From Desulfobacterales bacterium (GTDB taxonomy: Bacteria > Desulfobacterota > Desulfobacteria > Desulfobacterales > Desulfosalsimonadaceae), in contig JAGTVF010000181.1 in assembly GCA_018224315.1 (NCBI GenBank), forward strand, positions 1 to 9,787: a DNA stretch of 9,787 nucleotides, given 5' to 3'. The notes beneath the pieces were generated by a model, which searched no databases, was not told the origin of the DNA, and was given only the letters and a program-made list of their open reading frames with translations. The position numbers and the translations under genes were made by a program. The number at the start of each line of letters is the position of its first letter. Positions within the stretch are counted from its first letter, which is position 1. Of this stretch, positions 1 to 5,818 are shown piece by piece.

Positions 1-181
1 GATCCAGCACCATAACATCCGGGGACTGTTTGTTTAACTGCTCCAGGGCCTCTTCCCCGTTTAAGGCGATATCCGCGCTCAAATCCCGCATCTGCATGCG
101 CTGGGAAAGAGTGTCGACAAAGTCTTTCTCGTCATCCACAAGAAGTATCCGGATTTTGCCGGTGCCCTTATCGTCTTCCAT
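1..181 (-). CDS. Response regulator, receiver domain (5' part only, runs off the left edge)
   Basis: The first 60 codons of a two-component response regulator are read on the minus strand from ATG at 181-179. The translation starts MEDDKGTGKIRILLVDDEKD and shows a receiver (REC) domain: the acidic pair D16-D17 after a hydrophobic beta strand (ILLV), a first helix, the segment ADIALNGEEAL, and a second strand VMVLD whose D60 is the expected phospho-acceptor. The window ends exactly at that codon, so the output domain is unseen; it could be DNA-binding, AAA+ or REC only. The start is supported by a clear ribosome binding site (AAAGGAG, about 8 nt upstream). The partner histidine kinase, if linked, lies to the left. 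The next gene is divergent and about 280 bp away. Family is secure; the signal and targets are unknown. Confidence 0.88.
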   Translation of the reverse strand, partial: MEDDKGTGKIRILLVDDEKDFVDTLSQRMQMRDLSADIALNGEEALEQLNKQSPDVMVLD

Positions 182-461
182 GAATCTCTCCTTTATTGAG
201 TCGTTTTGTCTCAATCTGAATCTTTGTGTTTCATCCGGCAGTCTTTATTTTTATAATTAGATCAGATAGTTTACCCCACTGCAAGGGACATGTCAAGAGA
301 CGAAAACATACCCAGCCGATAACAGGAAAATACGACGGCGGGGCGCGGAACAGATCCCGAATCCCCTTGTCCAGGACATATTGGGCTTTGCTTAAGACTC
401 CGGTTTTGATAATCTGCGGTTTCCTGCCAACCAAAGGACGCTTTGCGAAAGGAGACGGCAA
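182..461. other. Divergent intergenic region between the response regulator and the PBP-like regulator
   Basis: No convincing gene lies here. Short open frames on both strands (for example 231-488 minus) lack a ribosome binding site or a recognisable fold. The left half is AT-rich and carries the minus-strand promoter described separately. For the rightward gene, a GATAAT hexamer at 408-413 could act as a -10 box, but no -35 box sits at a proper distance. The ribosome binding site AAAGGAGA at about 448-455 serves the gene starting at 462. Confidence 0.5.
268..296 (-). promoter_or_regulatory. Sigma70-type promoter of the response regulator gene
   Basis: On the minus strand a perfect -35 box TTGACA (296-291) is followed, after exactly 17 nt, by TAAACT (273-268; four of six matches to TATAAT). 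Transcription would start near 260, giving an untranslated leader of about 80 nt before the ATG at 181. Box identity and spacing are seen in the sequence; activity is inferred. Confidence 0.6.
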
Positions 462-1370
462 ATGGTAACCCTGCTGACCACAAAACAAGTGGCCGCCTAT
501 ATCGGTGTCAATGAGAAGATGGTTTATTCACTGGTTGCGGAAAAAGGGCTGCCAGCCTCGAAAATTACCGGAAAATGGCTGTTTCCCCGGCATCTGGTGG
601 ATCAGTGGATCGAGGCCAGCACCGTCAATTACCCGGATTCCCCGGCAAAGCGGCTTCCCGAGACCGGGTTGCTGATCATTGTGGGCAGCAACGACCCGCT
701 TCTGGACCAGACCATATCCTGGTTTAACCGGCTATTTCCGGATCATATCGCCGTGTTTGGCAACACCGGCAGTATGGGCGGGCTAAGGGCCCTGCGCCAG
801 GAACGCTGCCACATGGCCGGCAGCCATCTCATGGAAGAAAACGGATCCGAATACAATTTTTCCCATGCAGGCCGGGAAGTGGAGCAAATGCCGGCTGTGG
901 TCAATTTCTGCCGCAGGGAGCAGGGTCTTTTGGTAGCAAAAAACAACCCCAGGCAGATCCGATCCGTGGCCGACCTCCATCAAGCCGAAATCCGCGTGGT
1001 CAACCGGGCACCGGAAACCGGCACACGCCTGCTTTTTGACCGGATGCTGGAGCAGGCCGGCATTGATACGCAAAGCCTTGCCGGATATGAAAACGAAGTC
1101 AGCCGGCACATTGATGTGGGCATTGAAATCCTTTCGGGCAGAGCCGATGCCGGCCCGGGCATCCGGGCCGTGGCCGGCATGCTCGGGCTGGATTTCATTT
1201 CCCTGCGCTGGGAACGCTATGACATGCTGATCAGCAAGAACCACTTTTTTGACCGGCCGGTGCAGGATTTTCTGGCTGTTTTCCATGACCCGGGCTTTGA
1301 ACGCATGGCCGCCGGCTGGCAAGGCTATGATGTCAATCTGAGCGGCAAAATGATCTTTCCCGGACAGTGA
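462..1370 (+). CDS. One-component transcriptional regulator: excisionase-type HTH plus PBP-like (molybdate-type) ligand domain
   Basis: A 302-aa cytoplasmic regulator with no signal peptide. Residues 4-51 (LLTTKQVAAYIGVNEKMVYS, then the GLPASKITGKWLF turn and the HLVDQWIE helix) are a typical excisionase/MerR-like HTH_17 domain. Residues about 69-295 form a substrate-binding-protein-like domain related to those of molybdate/tungstate binding proteins (PBP_like family). Signature segments are NRAPETGTRLLFD (181-193), close to the family's NRxxGSGTRxLLD, and GPGIRAVAGMLGLDF (231-245). Proteins of this build are thought to sense a small oxyanion or cofactor-related ligand and control transport or molybdo/tungsto-enzyme genes; the ligand cannot be read from sequence. 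The ATG at 462 follows a strong AAAGGAGA site. No metal transporter is in the window, so its target is unclear; the divergent response regulator is a neighbour but not an obvious partner. Confidence 0.85.
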   Translation: MVTLLTTKQVAAYIGVNEKMVYSLVAEKGLPASKITGKWLFPRHLVDQWIEASTVNYPDSPAKRLPETGLLIIVGSNDPLLDQTISWFNRLFPDHIAVFGNTGSMGGLRALRQERCHMAGSHLMEENGSEYNFSHAGREVEQMPAVVNFCRREQGLLVAKNNPRQIRSVADLHQAEIRVVNRAPETGTRLLFDRMLEQAGIDTQSLAGYENEVSRHIDVGIEILSGRADAGPGIRAVAGMLGLDFISLRWERYDMLISKNHFFDRPVQDFLAVFHDPGFERMAAGWQGYDVNLSGKMIFPGQ

Positions 1371-1468
1371 CCCCTGGCAATCCATCAGATGCCTGGGCGC
1401 GGCAAGCCGGGACCCTGCCTGCAATTGATTTTTCCGCCTGCCCCGCCTGTCTGTGACTGCAAAAAATT
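1371..1468. other. Convergent spacer
   Basis: Ninety-eight bases separate the two converging stop codons. I see GC-rich patches and a CCGCCTG direct repeat, but no stem followed by a T run that would make a clear bidirectional terminator. Confidence 0.4.
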
Positions 1469-1912
1469 TCAACCGGCAAAACTTCGGCGGCGTCGGCGGG
1501 TCCGTGACTGAAAAATGCGGTTGTAGACCTCATCCGGGTCGAAACTTTCATAACCTGCGTCCTGCAGGCCTTCGGAAAGATCCCGGATGGTCTTGGTGCC
1601 CACGCCCGGCCAGCACAATATGGCCTTGATATTTTCCTGTCCGCTTAATTTCCCGGGATCGGCCAGCGCCTGTTCGCCCAGGCATTTGCGGATGACGTTG
1701 CAGGTATGGGTACCAATGTATTCCACGAACGGATACTCAAAGGCGGTTTTCCGGAAACGGCATTCCCGGTAATAGGCCTGCTGTACGTTGGCAATGCCCA
1801 TCTGGCAGGCTTCGCCGATCTCCGCCCACAAATGCCCCTTGCGGCGCATTTCAAAAATCAGATCGATTCGCTGCCGGCTCTTGCTGTCTGTATATCTTCC
1901 CAGTTGTCCCAT
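1469..1912 (-). CDS. Small HTH protein with an RNA polymerase alpha-CTD-like helix-hairpin-helix
   Basis: A 147-aa protein I do not recognise by name. Residues about 14-50 (RIDLIFEMRRKGHLWAEIGE followed by ACQMGIANVQQAYYRECR) read as a helix-turn-helix: a basic first helix, a KGHLWAEIGEA helix, then a likely recognition helix. Residues about 69-121 resemble the C-terminal domain of RNA polymerase alpha, with the helix-hairpin-helix WPGVGTKTIRDLSEGLQDAG at 101-120 preceded by a Cys-containing helix (NVIRKCLGEQAL). The C terminus ends in a very basic run (RTRRRRR, 137-143), suitable for nucleic-acid contact. Start: ATG at 1912-1910, with a modest AAGAGA site. It is convergent with the upstream regulator (98 bp between stops) and divergent from hypA. 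A DNA-binding role, possibly autoregulatory through the repeat-rich region beside it, is inference. Confidence 0.72.
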   Translation of the reverse strand: MGQLGRYTDSKSRQRIDLIFEMRRKGHLWAEIGEACQMGIANVQQAYYRECRFRKTAFEYPFVEYIGTHTCNVIRKCLGEQALADPGKLSGQENIKAILCWPGVGTKTIRDLSEGLQDAGYESFDPDEVYNRIFQSRTRRRRRSFAG

Positions 1913-2065
1913 GTTGATTCTCTTTTTTGTATGTGCTGTGCGCGATAGTTACTATAAAGAAGTTCGGCAAGTTGAACATTGATCATTTTCCGGACAATCG
2001 TCTTTATCAAAACACTTATAACCTCATCGCTGAGGGTTTTGACAACCTGATCATCACGGCTTTTA

Positions 2066-2126
2066 TTCTATATACGCTATAGGATTAGATCCAATTGGTC
2101 AAGTTGGAATAGGCTATTCTCCTATT
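2066..2126. repeat. Pair of inverted repeats, candidate operator sites
   Basis: Site A is TTCTATA-N5-TATAGGA (2066-2084, six of seven arm positions pair). Site B is AATAGG-N7-CCTATT (2108-2126, perfect arms). Both have ATAGG-type right or left arms. Their centres (2075 and 2117) are 42 bp apart, about four helical turns, so a dimeric regulator would sit on one face of the DNA. Arms and spacing are seen; binding is inferred. Confidence 0.45.
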
Positions 2127-2166
2127 TTATGTGATTTTCCTAAGATTAGACACGAATCAAACCTGC

Positions 2167-2204
2167 TGCAAATCTATAAAAATTTGCATAGAAAAAATTT
2201 GCAT
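2167..2204. repeat. Three phased TGCAAAT/ATTTGCA elements around a TATAAA box
   Basis: TGCAAAT at 2167-2173 is followed by ATTTGCA at 2182-2188 and again at 2197-2203, each element starting exactly 15 bp after the one before. The last two lie in a longer direct repeat AAAAATTTGCAT (2178-2189 and 2193-2204). The first and second form an inverted repeat whose 8-nt centre holds TATAAA (2175-2180), a possible -10 box for hypA, though I find no good -35 box at the matching distance. A repressor here could cover the promoter. Confidence 0.45.
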
Positions 2205-2210
2205 GTGACG

Positions 2211-2243
2211 TTTGCCGCCATGATGTGATACCTTACCGGCAAA
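2211..2243 (+). promoter_or_regulatory. Stem-loop just upstream of hypA
   Basis: TTTGCCG (2211-2217) can pair with CGGCAAA (2237-2243) across a 19-nt loop, ending 21 nt before the hypA start codon and just ahead of its AGGA ribosome binding site. It could be an operator or a leader hairpin that affects translation. The pairing is seen; a function is not established. Confidence 0.3.
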
Positions 2244-2264
2244 AACCAATACAGGATTTTTGTC

Positions 2265-2618
2265 ATGCACGAACTGCCCGTCACGGAAAGCATTCTGGAA
2301 ATCGTTGTCAAACACGCAAAACAAAATCAGGTCAGCCGTGTGGTTTCCATAACCCTGGAGGTCGGGGAACTGAGCGACCTGGAAAATGAATGGCTGCAGC
2401 ATTATTTTGATTACCTGAGCAAAGACACCCCGGCCGCAGGTGCGGAACTCAAAATCCAAAGGGCGCCCATAGTGCTCAAATGCCGGCAATGCGGCCATGA
2501 ATTCCAGATCCGGAAAGATGAACTGGGTTTATCGGATTGTCCGCAATGCGGAACCGCCGGCGATGTCTCCCTTGTTTCCGGTCGGCAGTATCACATAAAG
2601 GAAATGGAGGCCCTCTGA
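2265..2618 (+). CDS. hypA: HypA, nickel metallochaperone for hydrogenase maturation
   Basis: A 117-aa HypA/HybF protein of normal family length. HypA delivers Ni(II), together with the GTPase HypB, to the large subunit of [NiFe]-hydrogenase in the cytoplasm. The N terminus MHELPVTESI carries the invariant Met-His-Glu nickel site (H2). The zinc-binding loop has two CxxC pairs, C73/C76 (LKCRQCGHEF) and C92/C95 (SDCPQCG). The central LEVGELSDLE segment is also typical. The start must be this ATG because His2 has to follow the initiator; an AGGA lies about 10 nt upstream. The stop (2616-2618) is directly followed by the hypB ATG, so the two are certainly cotranscribed. No hydrogenase structural genes or hypCDEF are in the window; they must lie elsewhere. 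Confidence 0.96.
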   Translation: MHELPVTESILEIVVKHAKQNQVSRVVSITLEVGELSDLENEWLQHYFDYLSKDTPAAGAELKIQRAPIVLKCRQCGHEFQIRKDELGLSDCPQCGTAGDVSLVSGRQYHIKEMEAL

Positions 2619-3284
2619 ATGGAAGAAATCAAACTCATCGAAATCAAAGAAAACATTCTGTCAGACAATGACGAGGCCGCGCGGCAGCTGCGGCAGAAAC
2701 TGGCGGACGAAAAAACCTTTGTCATCAACCTGATGTCATCGCCAGGGGCCGGAAAGACCAGCCTGCTGCTGCAGACCATAGAACGCCTGAAAAACGAACT
2801 GCGTATTGGTGTCATCGAGGCAGATATCGATTCAGTGGTGGATGCGGAAAAAATCCGGCAGTCCGGTGCGGCCGCCGTGCAGCTGCGCACGGGCGGCTTT
2901 TGCCACCTGGATGCCGCCATGGTGAAAACCGGACTCGATGGCATCGGTTCAAAGGATTTCGATCTGATCTTTATTGAAAATGTGGGCAATCTGGTCTGCC
3001 CGGCGGAATTTGACACCGGAGCCATGAAAAACGCCATGATTCTCAGCGTGCCCGAAGGCGATGACAAGCCCCTGAAATATCCTTTGATGTTTACTGTTTC
3101 AGACGTCCTTCTGATCAACAAAACCGACATGATGGCCCTGAGCGACTTTGACACTGCGGCTCTGCGCCAACGGGTGCACAAACTGCACCCGGAGATGGAA
3201 ATTCTTGAAGTCTCGGCCAAAACCGGCGCTGGCATGGATCAATGGGTGGACTGGATCCGTCGGGCTCTTGAGAATTTTTCTTGA
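2619..3284 (+). CDS. hypB: HypB, GTPase for nickel insertion into hydrogenase
   Basis: A 221-aa SIMIBI-class GTPase. Motifs in order: P-loop SSPGAGKTS (40-48), EADIDS (67-72), the conserved metal-site segment TGGFCHLDAA (91-100) with C95 and H96, the switch region ENVGNLVCP (120-128) with C127, the base-specificity motif NKTD (167-170) and SAKTG (199-203). C95, H96 and C127 match the G-domain nickel/zinc site of the family. The N terminus has neither the CxxCGC nickel site of the E. coli protein nor a His-rich store, so this is the minimal form of HypB, limited to the low-affinity metal site. It abuts hypA with no gap; the AGG of the hypA 3' end (GGAGGCC) acts as its ribosome binding site. 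It functions with HypA, whose zinc domain contacts it. Confidence 0.96.
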   Translation: MEEIKLIEIKENILSDNDEAARQLRQKLADEKTFVINLMSSPGAGKTSLLLQTIERLKNELRIGVIEADIDSVVDAEKIRQSGAAAVQLRTGGFCHLDAAMVKTGLDGIGSKDFDLIFIENVGNLVCPAEFDTGAMKNAMILSVPEGDDKPLKYPLMFTVSDVLLINKTDMMALSDFDTAALRQRVHKLHPEMEILEVSAKTGAGMDQWVDWIRRALENFS

Positions 3285-3321
3285 CAAAACTTTGACAATC
3301 CTCTTTAAAATATAGTAATAA
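3281..3321 (+). promoter_or_regulatory. Candidate promoter(s) of the GrpE-Hsp70 cassette
   Basis: Two tandem TTGACA -35 boxes occur at 3281-3286 (overlapping the hypB stop) and 3292-3297. The first is followed after 17 nt by TTTAAA (3304-3309). The second has TAATAA (3316-3321) at 18 nt. The AT-rich tract TTTAAAATATAGTAATAAT covers the -10 zone of both. This suggests the chaperone genes can be transcribed apart from hypAB. No CIRCE element (TTAGCACTC-N9-GAGTGCTAA) is present, so HrcA control is not indicated. Whether RpoH contributes cannot be told, as no CCCCAT-type -10 box is seen. Confidence 0.45.
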
Positions 3322-3413
3322 TCTGTAATTAATCGTTTTTCTGAGAAGCCACCGGCCTGAAAAGAAAATCCGGGCCCAGATGCAACACCATCCATCGAAG
3401 CGGTCATACCATC

Positions 3414-4079
3414 ATGCATGACAATGACAACAGCAACGACAAGCAGGAACATGGCGCAACGCAAACAGAAACCGACTTTGAACTGGAAATCCGCTTTGAC
3501 GACGAAACGGACTGGCCTGCAGAGGATGCCGGCAACGATGACAATCGACAGCCAGAGCCGGAAAATGCCGCCCTGGAGGCTGTAAACCATCGAATTGCCC
3601 AATTGTCCGAGGCTTTTGAAACCAAGCTCAAATACGATGCCCACAAAAACAAGGTCATCGATGAGCTGCACCGGGAACTTCAGGAATACCGGGATGGCCT
3701 GGTCAAAAAATACATCCATTCCATGGTAACCGATGTCATTAAAATCATTGATGATATCCGTAAATTCAAGGGGTATTACGAACCCGGGCCGATTAGCGAG
3801 CAAACAGCCGCCCGGCTGCTGGAGTTTCTGGAAGAAATCGCCGGTGACCTGGAAGACCTTTTTACCTGGCAGGGTATTGCTGCCTTTACCTGCGGTGTGA
3901 CCCATTTTGACAACACCCGCCAGCGTGTTGTCAAAAAAGTTGAAACCAGCGATCCGACCATGGACAAAACCATAGCCGAAAGCATGCGCCCGGGTTATGA
4001 ATGGGACGGCAAAATTCTGCGGCCTGAACTGGTCACGGTTTACGTATACGATTCTAGCGGGAAAGGGGACAGGCTTTGA
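3414..4079 (+). CDS. Divergent GrpE-like nucleotide exchange factor
   Basis: A 221-aa protein with the GrpE layout, though sequence divergence is large. Residues 1-50 are acidic and probably disordered (many D, E, N). Residues about 52-100 form a long amphipathic helix suited to GrpE-type dimerisation. Residues about 100-150 are helical (SMVTDVIKIIDDIRKF). Residues about 155-212 match the GrpE beta domain: CGVTHFDNTRQRVVKKVET, then IAESMRPGYEWDGKILRPEL and VTVYVY, which correspond to the GrpE FDPxxHEAV and GYxxxGRxLRPAxVxV segments. GrpE opens the Hsp70 nucleotide cleft to release ADP. The ATG at 3414 has only a weak ribosome binding site, and an ATG out of frame lies 4 nt on. Its stop overlaps the start of the Hsp70 gene by 4 nt, implying translational coupling and a dedicated partner. 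It is not expected to be the housekeeping GrpE. Confidence 0.75.
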   Translation: MHDNDNSNDKQEHGATQTETDFELEIRFDDETDWPAEDAGNDDNRQPEPENAALEAVNHRIAQLSEAFETKLKYDAHKNKVIDELHRELQEYRDGLVKKYIHSMVTDVIKIIDDIRKFKGYYEPGPISEQTAARLLEFLEEIAGDLEDLFTWQGIAAFTCGVTHFDNTRQRVVKKVETSDPTMDKTIAESMRPGYEWDGKILRPELVTVYVYDSSGKGDRL

Positions 4080-5758
4080 CAGAAAAAAAGATCAAACGGA
4101 TCTTCGGCATTGATCTGGGAACCACCTACTCCTCCATTGCCTATGTGGATGAATACGGCAAGGCCGTCATCATCCCCAATGCGGAAAACGAACGGGTGAC
4201 CCCCTCGGTTGTTTTTTTTGACGAAAACACCGTGGTGGTCGGGGAAGTGGCCAAGGAAAGCGCCAAGCTGTATCCCAATGAAGTGGTCAGCTTTATCAAG
4301 CGGTCAATGGGAGAGCCCAATTTTATATTTGAATACGGGGGCGAGCGTTACAGGCCGGAGGAAATATCGGCCTATGTCCTCAAAAAACTGGCCCAGGACG
4401 CCCAGCAGCACCTGGGAGAAACCATTTCCGACGTGGTGATCACATGTCCGGCCTATTTTGGCATCAACGAAAGGGAAGCCACCCGCAAGGCCGGGGAGAT
4501 TGCAGGGTTTAACGTCCGCCAGATCATCAACGAACCCACCGCCGCAGCCATCGCCTACGGGTCCCTGGACACCACCCAGAACCGGGTGGTCCTGGTATAC
4601 GATCTTGGCGGGGGCACCTTTGACGTCACCATGATCGATATCCGAAAGGAGTCCGTGGAAGTCATCTGCACGGGCGGGGATCACAATCTCGGGGGCAAAG
4701 ACTGGGACGACCGGATCGTGGCCTACCTGGTGGAAAAATTCCAGGAAGAAACCGGCATTACCGAAGACATTCTCGATGACCCGGACACCTGGCAGGATCT
4801 GCAGCTGTCAGCGGAAAAAGCCAAGAAAATTCTCAGCCAACGGCCCAAAACCCCGGTTTCCATCACCCATGGCGGAAAACGGGTTAAACTGATGATGGAT
4901 CGGGAAAAATTCGAAGAGGTCACCGAGGACCTGCTGGTGCGGACCGTGGATTTCACCCGGGATATGCTCGATGCTGCCGCGCAGAAGGGCTACAGCCGGT
5001 TTGATGAAATCATCCTGGTGGGCGGGGCTACCCGGATGCCGCAGGTATCCGAACGAATCGAAAAGGAATTTGACATGGCGCCCAAGGTTTTTGATCCAGA
5101 CGAGGCCGTGGCCAAGGGCGCGGCCATCTACGGATGGAAGCTGGCGTTAAACGATGACCTGATCCGGCGGATATCGGAAAAGACCAAAAAAACATTTGAC
5201 AGTTCCGGCGATCTTTCCGAAATGATGGACACCAGCCAGATCACCACCCGGGATTTCCAGGAAGCCGCCCGGGAACTGGCCGAGGATACCGGCTATGCCC
5301 TGCCCTCGGTTGAAAACGCCATGCTGCGGGTTAAAAACGTCACGTCAAAAAGCTTCGGGGTGGTGGCCCACAACCCATCAGGTGAGGAAATCGTGTTCAA
5401 CCTGGTGCTGCGCAACACCACGGTGCCGGTCAATGTGGTAAAAAAATTCTACACAGCCGTGCAGAATCAAAAAACCGTTCTCATCCGGACCATGGAAAGC
5501 GAGACCAGCAACATTGAAATCCCCCTGGAAGACGCGACTGAAATCAAGACGGCCATTTTGCACCTGCCGCCGAATCTACCGGCTGACCTGCCCATTGAAA
5601 TCACCTTTGACTTAAACGACGAGGGTCGTCTTCACATCACGGCCCTGGAAACCGGCGAGTACAGAAAAGTCCAGGTGGAAGTGGACACGGCGTCGGTTAT
5701 CGGTGGTGAAGAATTTGAAAAGGCCAAGCAACGATCACAGAACCTGGTGGTGCATTGA
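4076..5758 (+). CDS. Short Hsp70 (DnaK-family) chaperone
   Basis: A 560-aa Hsp70, compared with about 640 for housekeeping DnaK. The nucleotide-binding domain (about 8-358) has phosphate-1 GIDLGTT (11-17), K75 in SFIKRSMG, NEPTAAAIAYG (152-162), phosphate-2 DLGGGTFDV (176-184) and the adenosine motif LVGGATRMP (314-322). The catalytic threonine of the usual GDTHLGG segment is replaced by His203 (GDHNLGG). Instead of the short hydrophobic DVLLLDVTP linker there is a helical stretch of roughly 58 residues (361-418). Then follows a substrate-binding beta domain (about 419-535, SKSFGVVA, TTVPVNVVKKFYTAVQNQ, FDLNDEGRLHITA). The protein ends soon after, so the helical lid is missing. The start is TTG at 4076, within the preceding stop (TTGA overlap), with AAAGGGG upstream. 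Operon context pairs it with the GrpE-like and J-like proteins. Substrates are unknown. Confidence 0.9.
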   Translation: MTEKKIKRIFGIDLGTTYSSIAYVDEYGKAVIIPNAENERVTPSVVFFDENTVVVGEVAKESAKLYPNEVVSFIKRSMGEPNFIFEYGGERYRPEEISAYVLKKLAQDAQQHLGETISDVVITCPAYFGINEREATRKAGEIAGFNVRQIINEPTAAAIAYGSLDTTQNRVVLVYDLGGGTFDVTMIDIRKESVEVICTGGDHNLGGKDWDDRIVAYLVEKFQEETGITEDILDDPDTWQDLQLSAEKAKKILSQRPKTPVSITHGGKRVKLMMDREKFEEVTEDLLVRTVDFTRDMLDAAAQKGYSRFDEIILVGGATRMPQVSERIEKEFDMAPKVFDPDEAVAKGAAIYGWKLALNDDLIRRISEKTKKTFDSSGDLSEMMDTSQITTRDFQEAARELAEDTGYALPSVENAMLRVKNVTSKSFGVVAHNPSGEEIVFNLVLRNTTVPVNVVKKFYTAVQNQKTVLIRTMESETSNIEIPLEDATEIKTAILHLPPNLPADLPIEITFDLNDEGRLHITALETGEYRKVQVEVDTASVIGGEEFEKAKQRSQNLVVH

Positions 5759-5818
5759 CAACCACAGGCACTGACAATCTCCCGGCAATCCTAACATCAA
5801 GGCATATCTGACAGGGCT

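Larger units (their letters stand above)
1913..2264. promoter_or_regulatory. AT-rich divergent regulatory region upstream of hypA
   Basis: This 352-bp stretch has no gene. It is far more AT-rich than its flanks. It holds ATAGT-T-ACTAT (1945-1955), overlapping a TATAGT -10 candidate for the minus-strand gene (1956-1951). Next is a CCTCA/TGAGG hairpin with a 4-nt loop (2022-2035), then two CTAT/ATAG-type inverted repeats (2066-2126), a GATTAGA direct repeat (2083 and 2144), the palindrome CCAATTGG (2091-2098), three phased TGCAAAT/ATTTGCA elements (2167-2203) and a TTTGCCG/CGGCAAA stem (2211-2243). This density is well above what a simple promoter needs and points to control of the hyp genes, of the small HTH gene, or both. 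Confidence 0.55.

Noticed and set aside
231..488. Short overlapping open frames on both strands in the spacer before the PBP-like regulator
   Set aside because: They lack ribosome binding sites and recognisable domains, and they overlap the minus-strand promoter and the start of the next gene.
783..1472. 229-codon open frame on the minus strand across the PBP-like regulator gene
   Set aside because: It is antisense to a gene with clear HTH and binding-domain motifs, shows no recognisable fold and is composed like a codon shadow of a GC-rich gene.
2022..2040. Intrinsic terminator (CCTCA/TGAGG hairpin followed by GTTTT)
   Set aside because: The stem is only 5 bp, the T run is short, and no plus-strand gene ends upstream.
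2066..2084. ModE-type molybdate operator, because of TATATACG/CGCTATA and a molybdate-type regulator nearby
   Set aside because: The arms do not fit the CGnTATATA-N6/7-TATATAnCG layout; half-sites overlap rather than being spaced.
3281..3413. CIRCE/HrcA heat-shock operator before the GrpE-Hsp70 cassette
   Set aside because: No TTAGCACTC or GAGTGCTAA arm occurs in this spacer.
3099..3905. 268-codon minus-strand open frame overlapping hypB and the GrpE-like gene
   Set aside because: It spans the 3' half of hypB, a promoter region and the GrpE-like gene in antisense, with no ribosome binding site or family motif.
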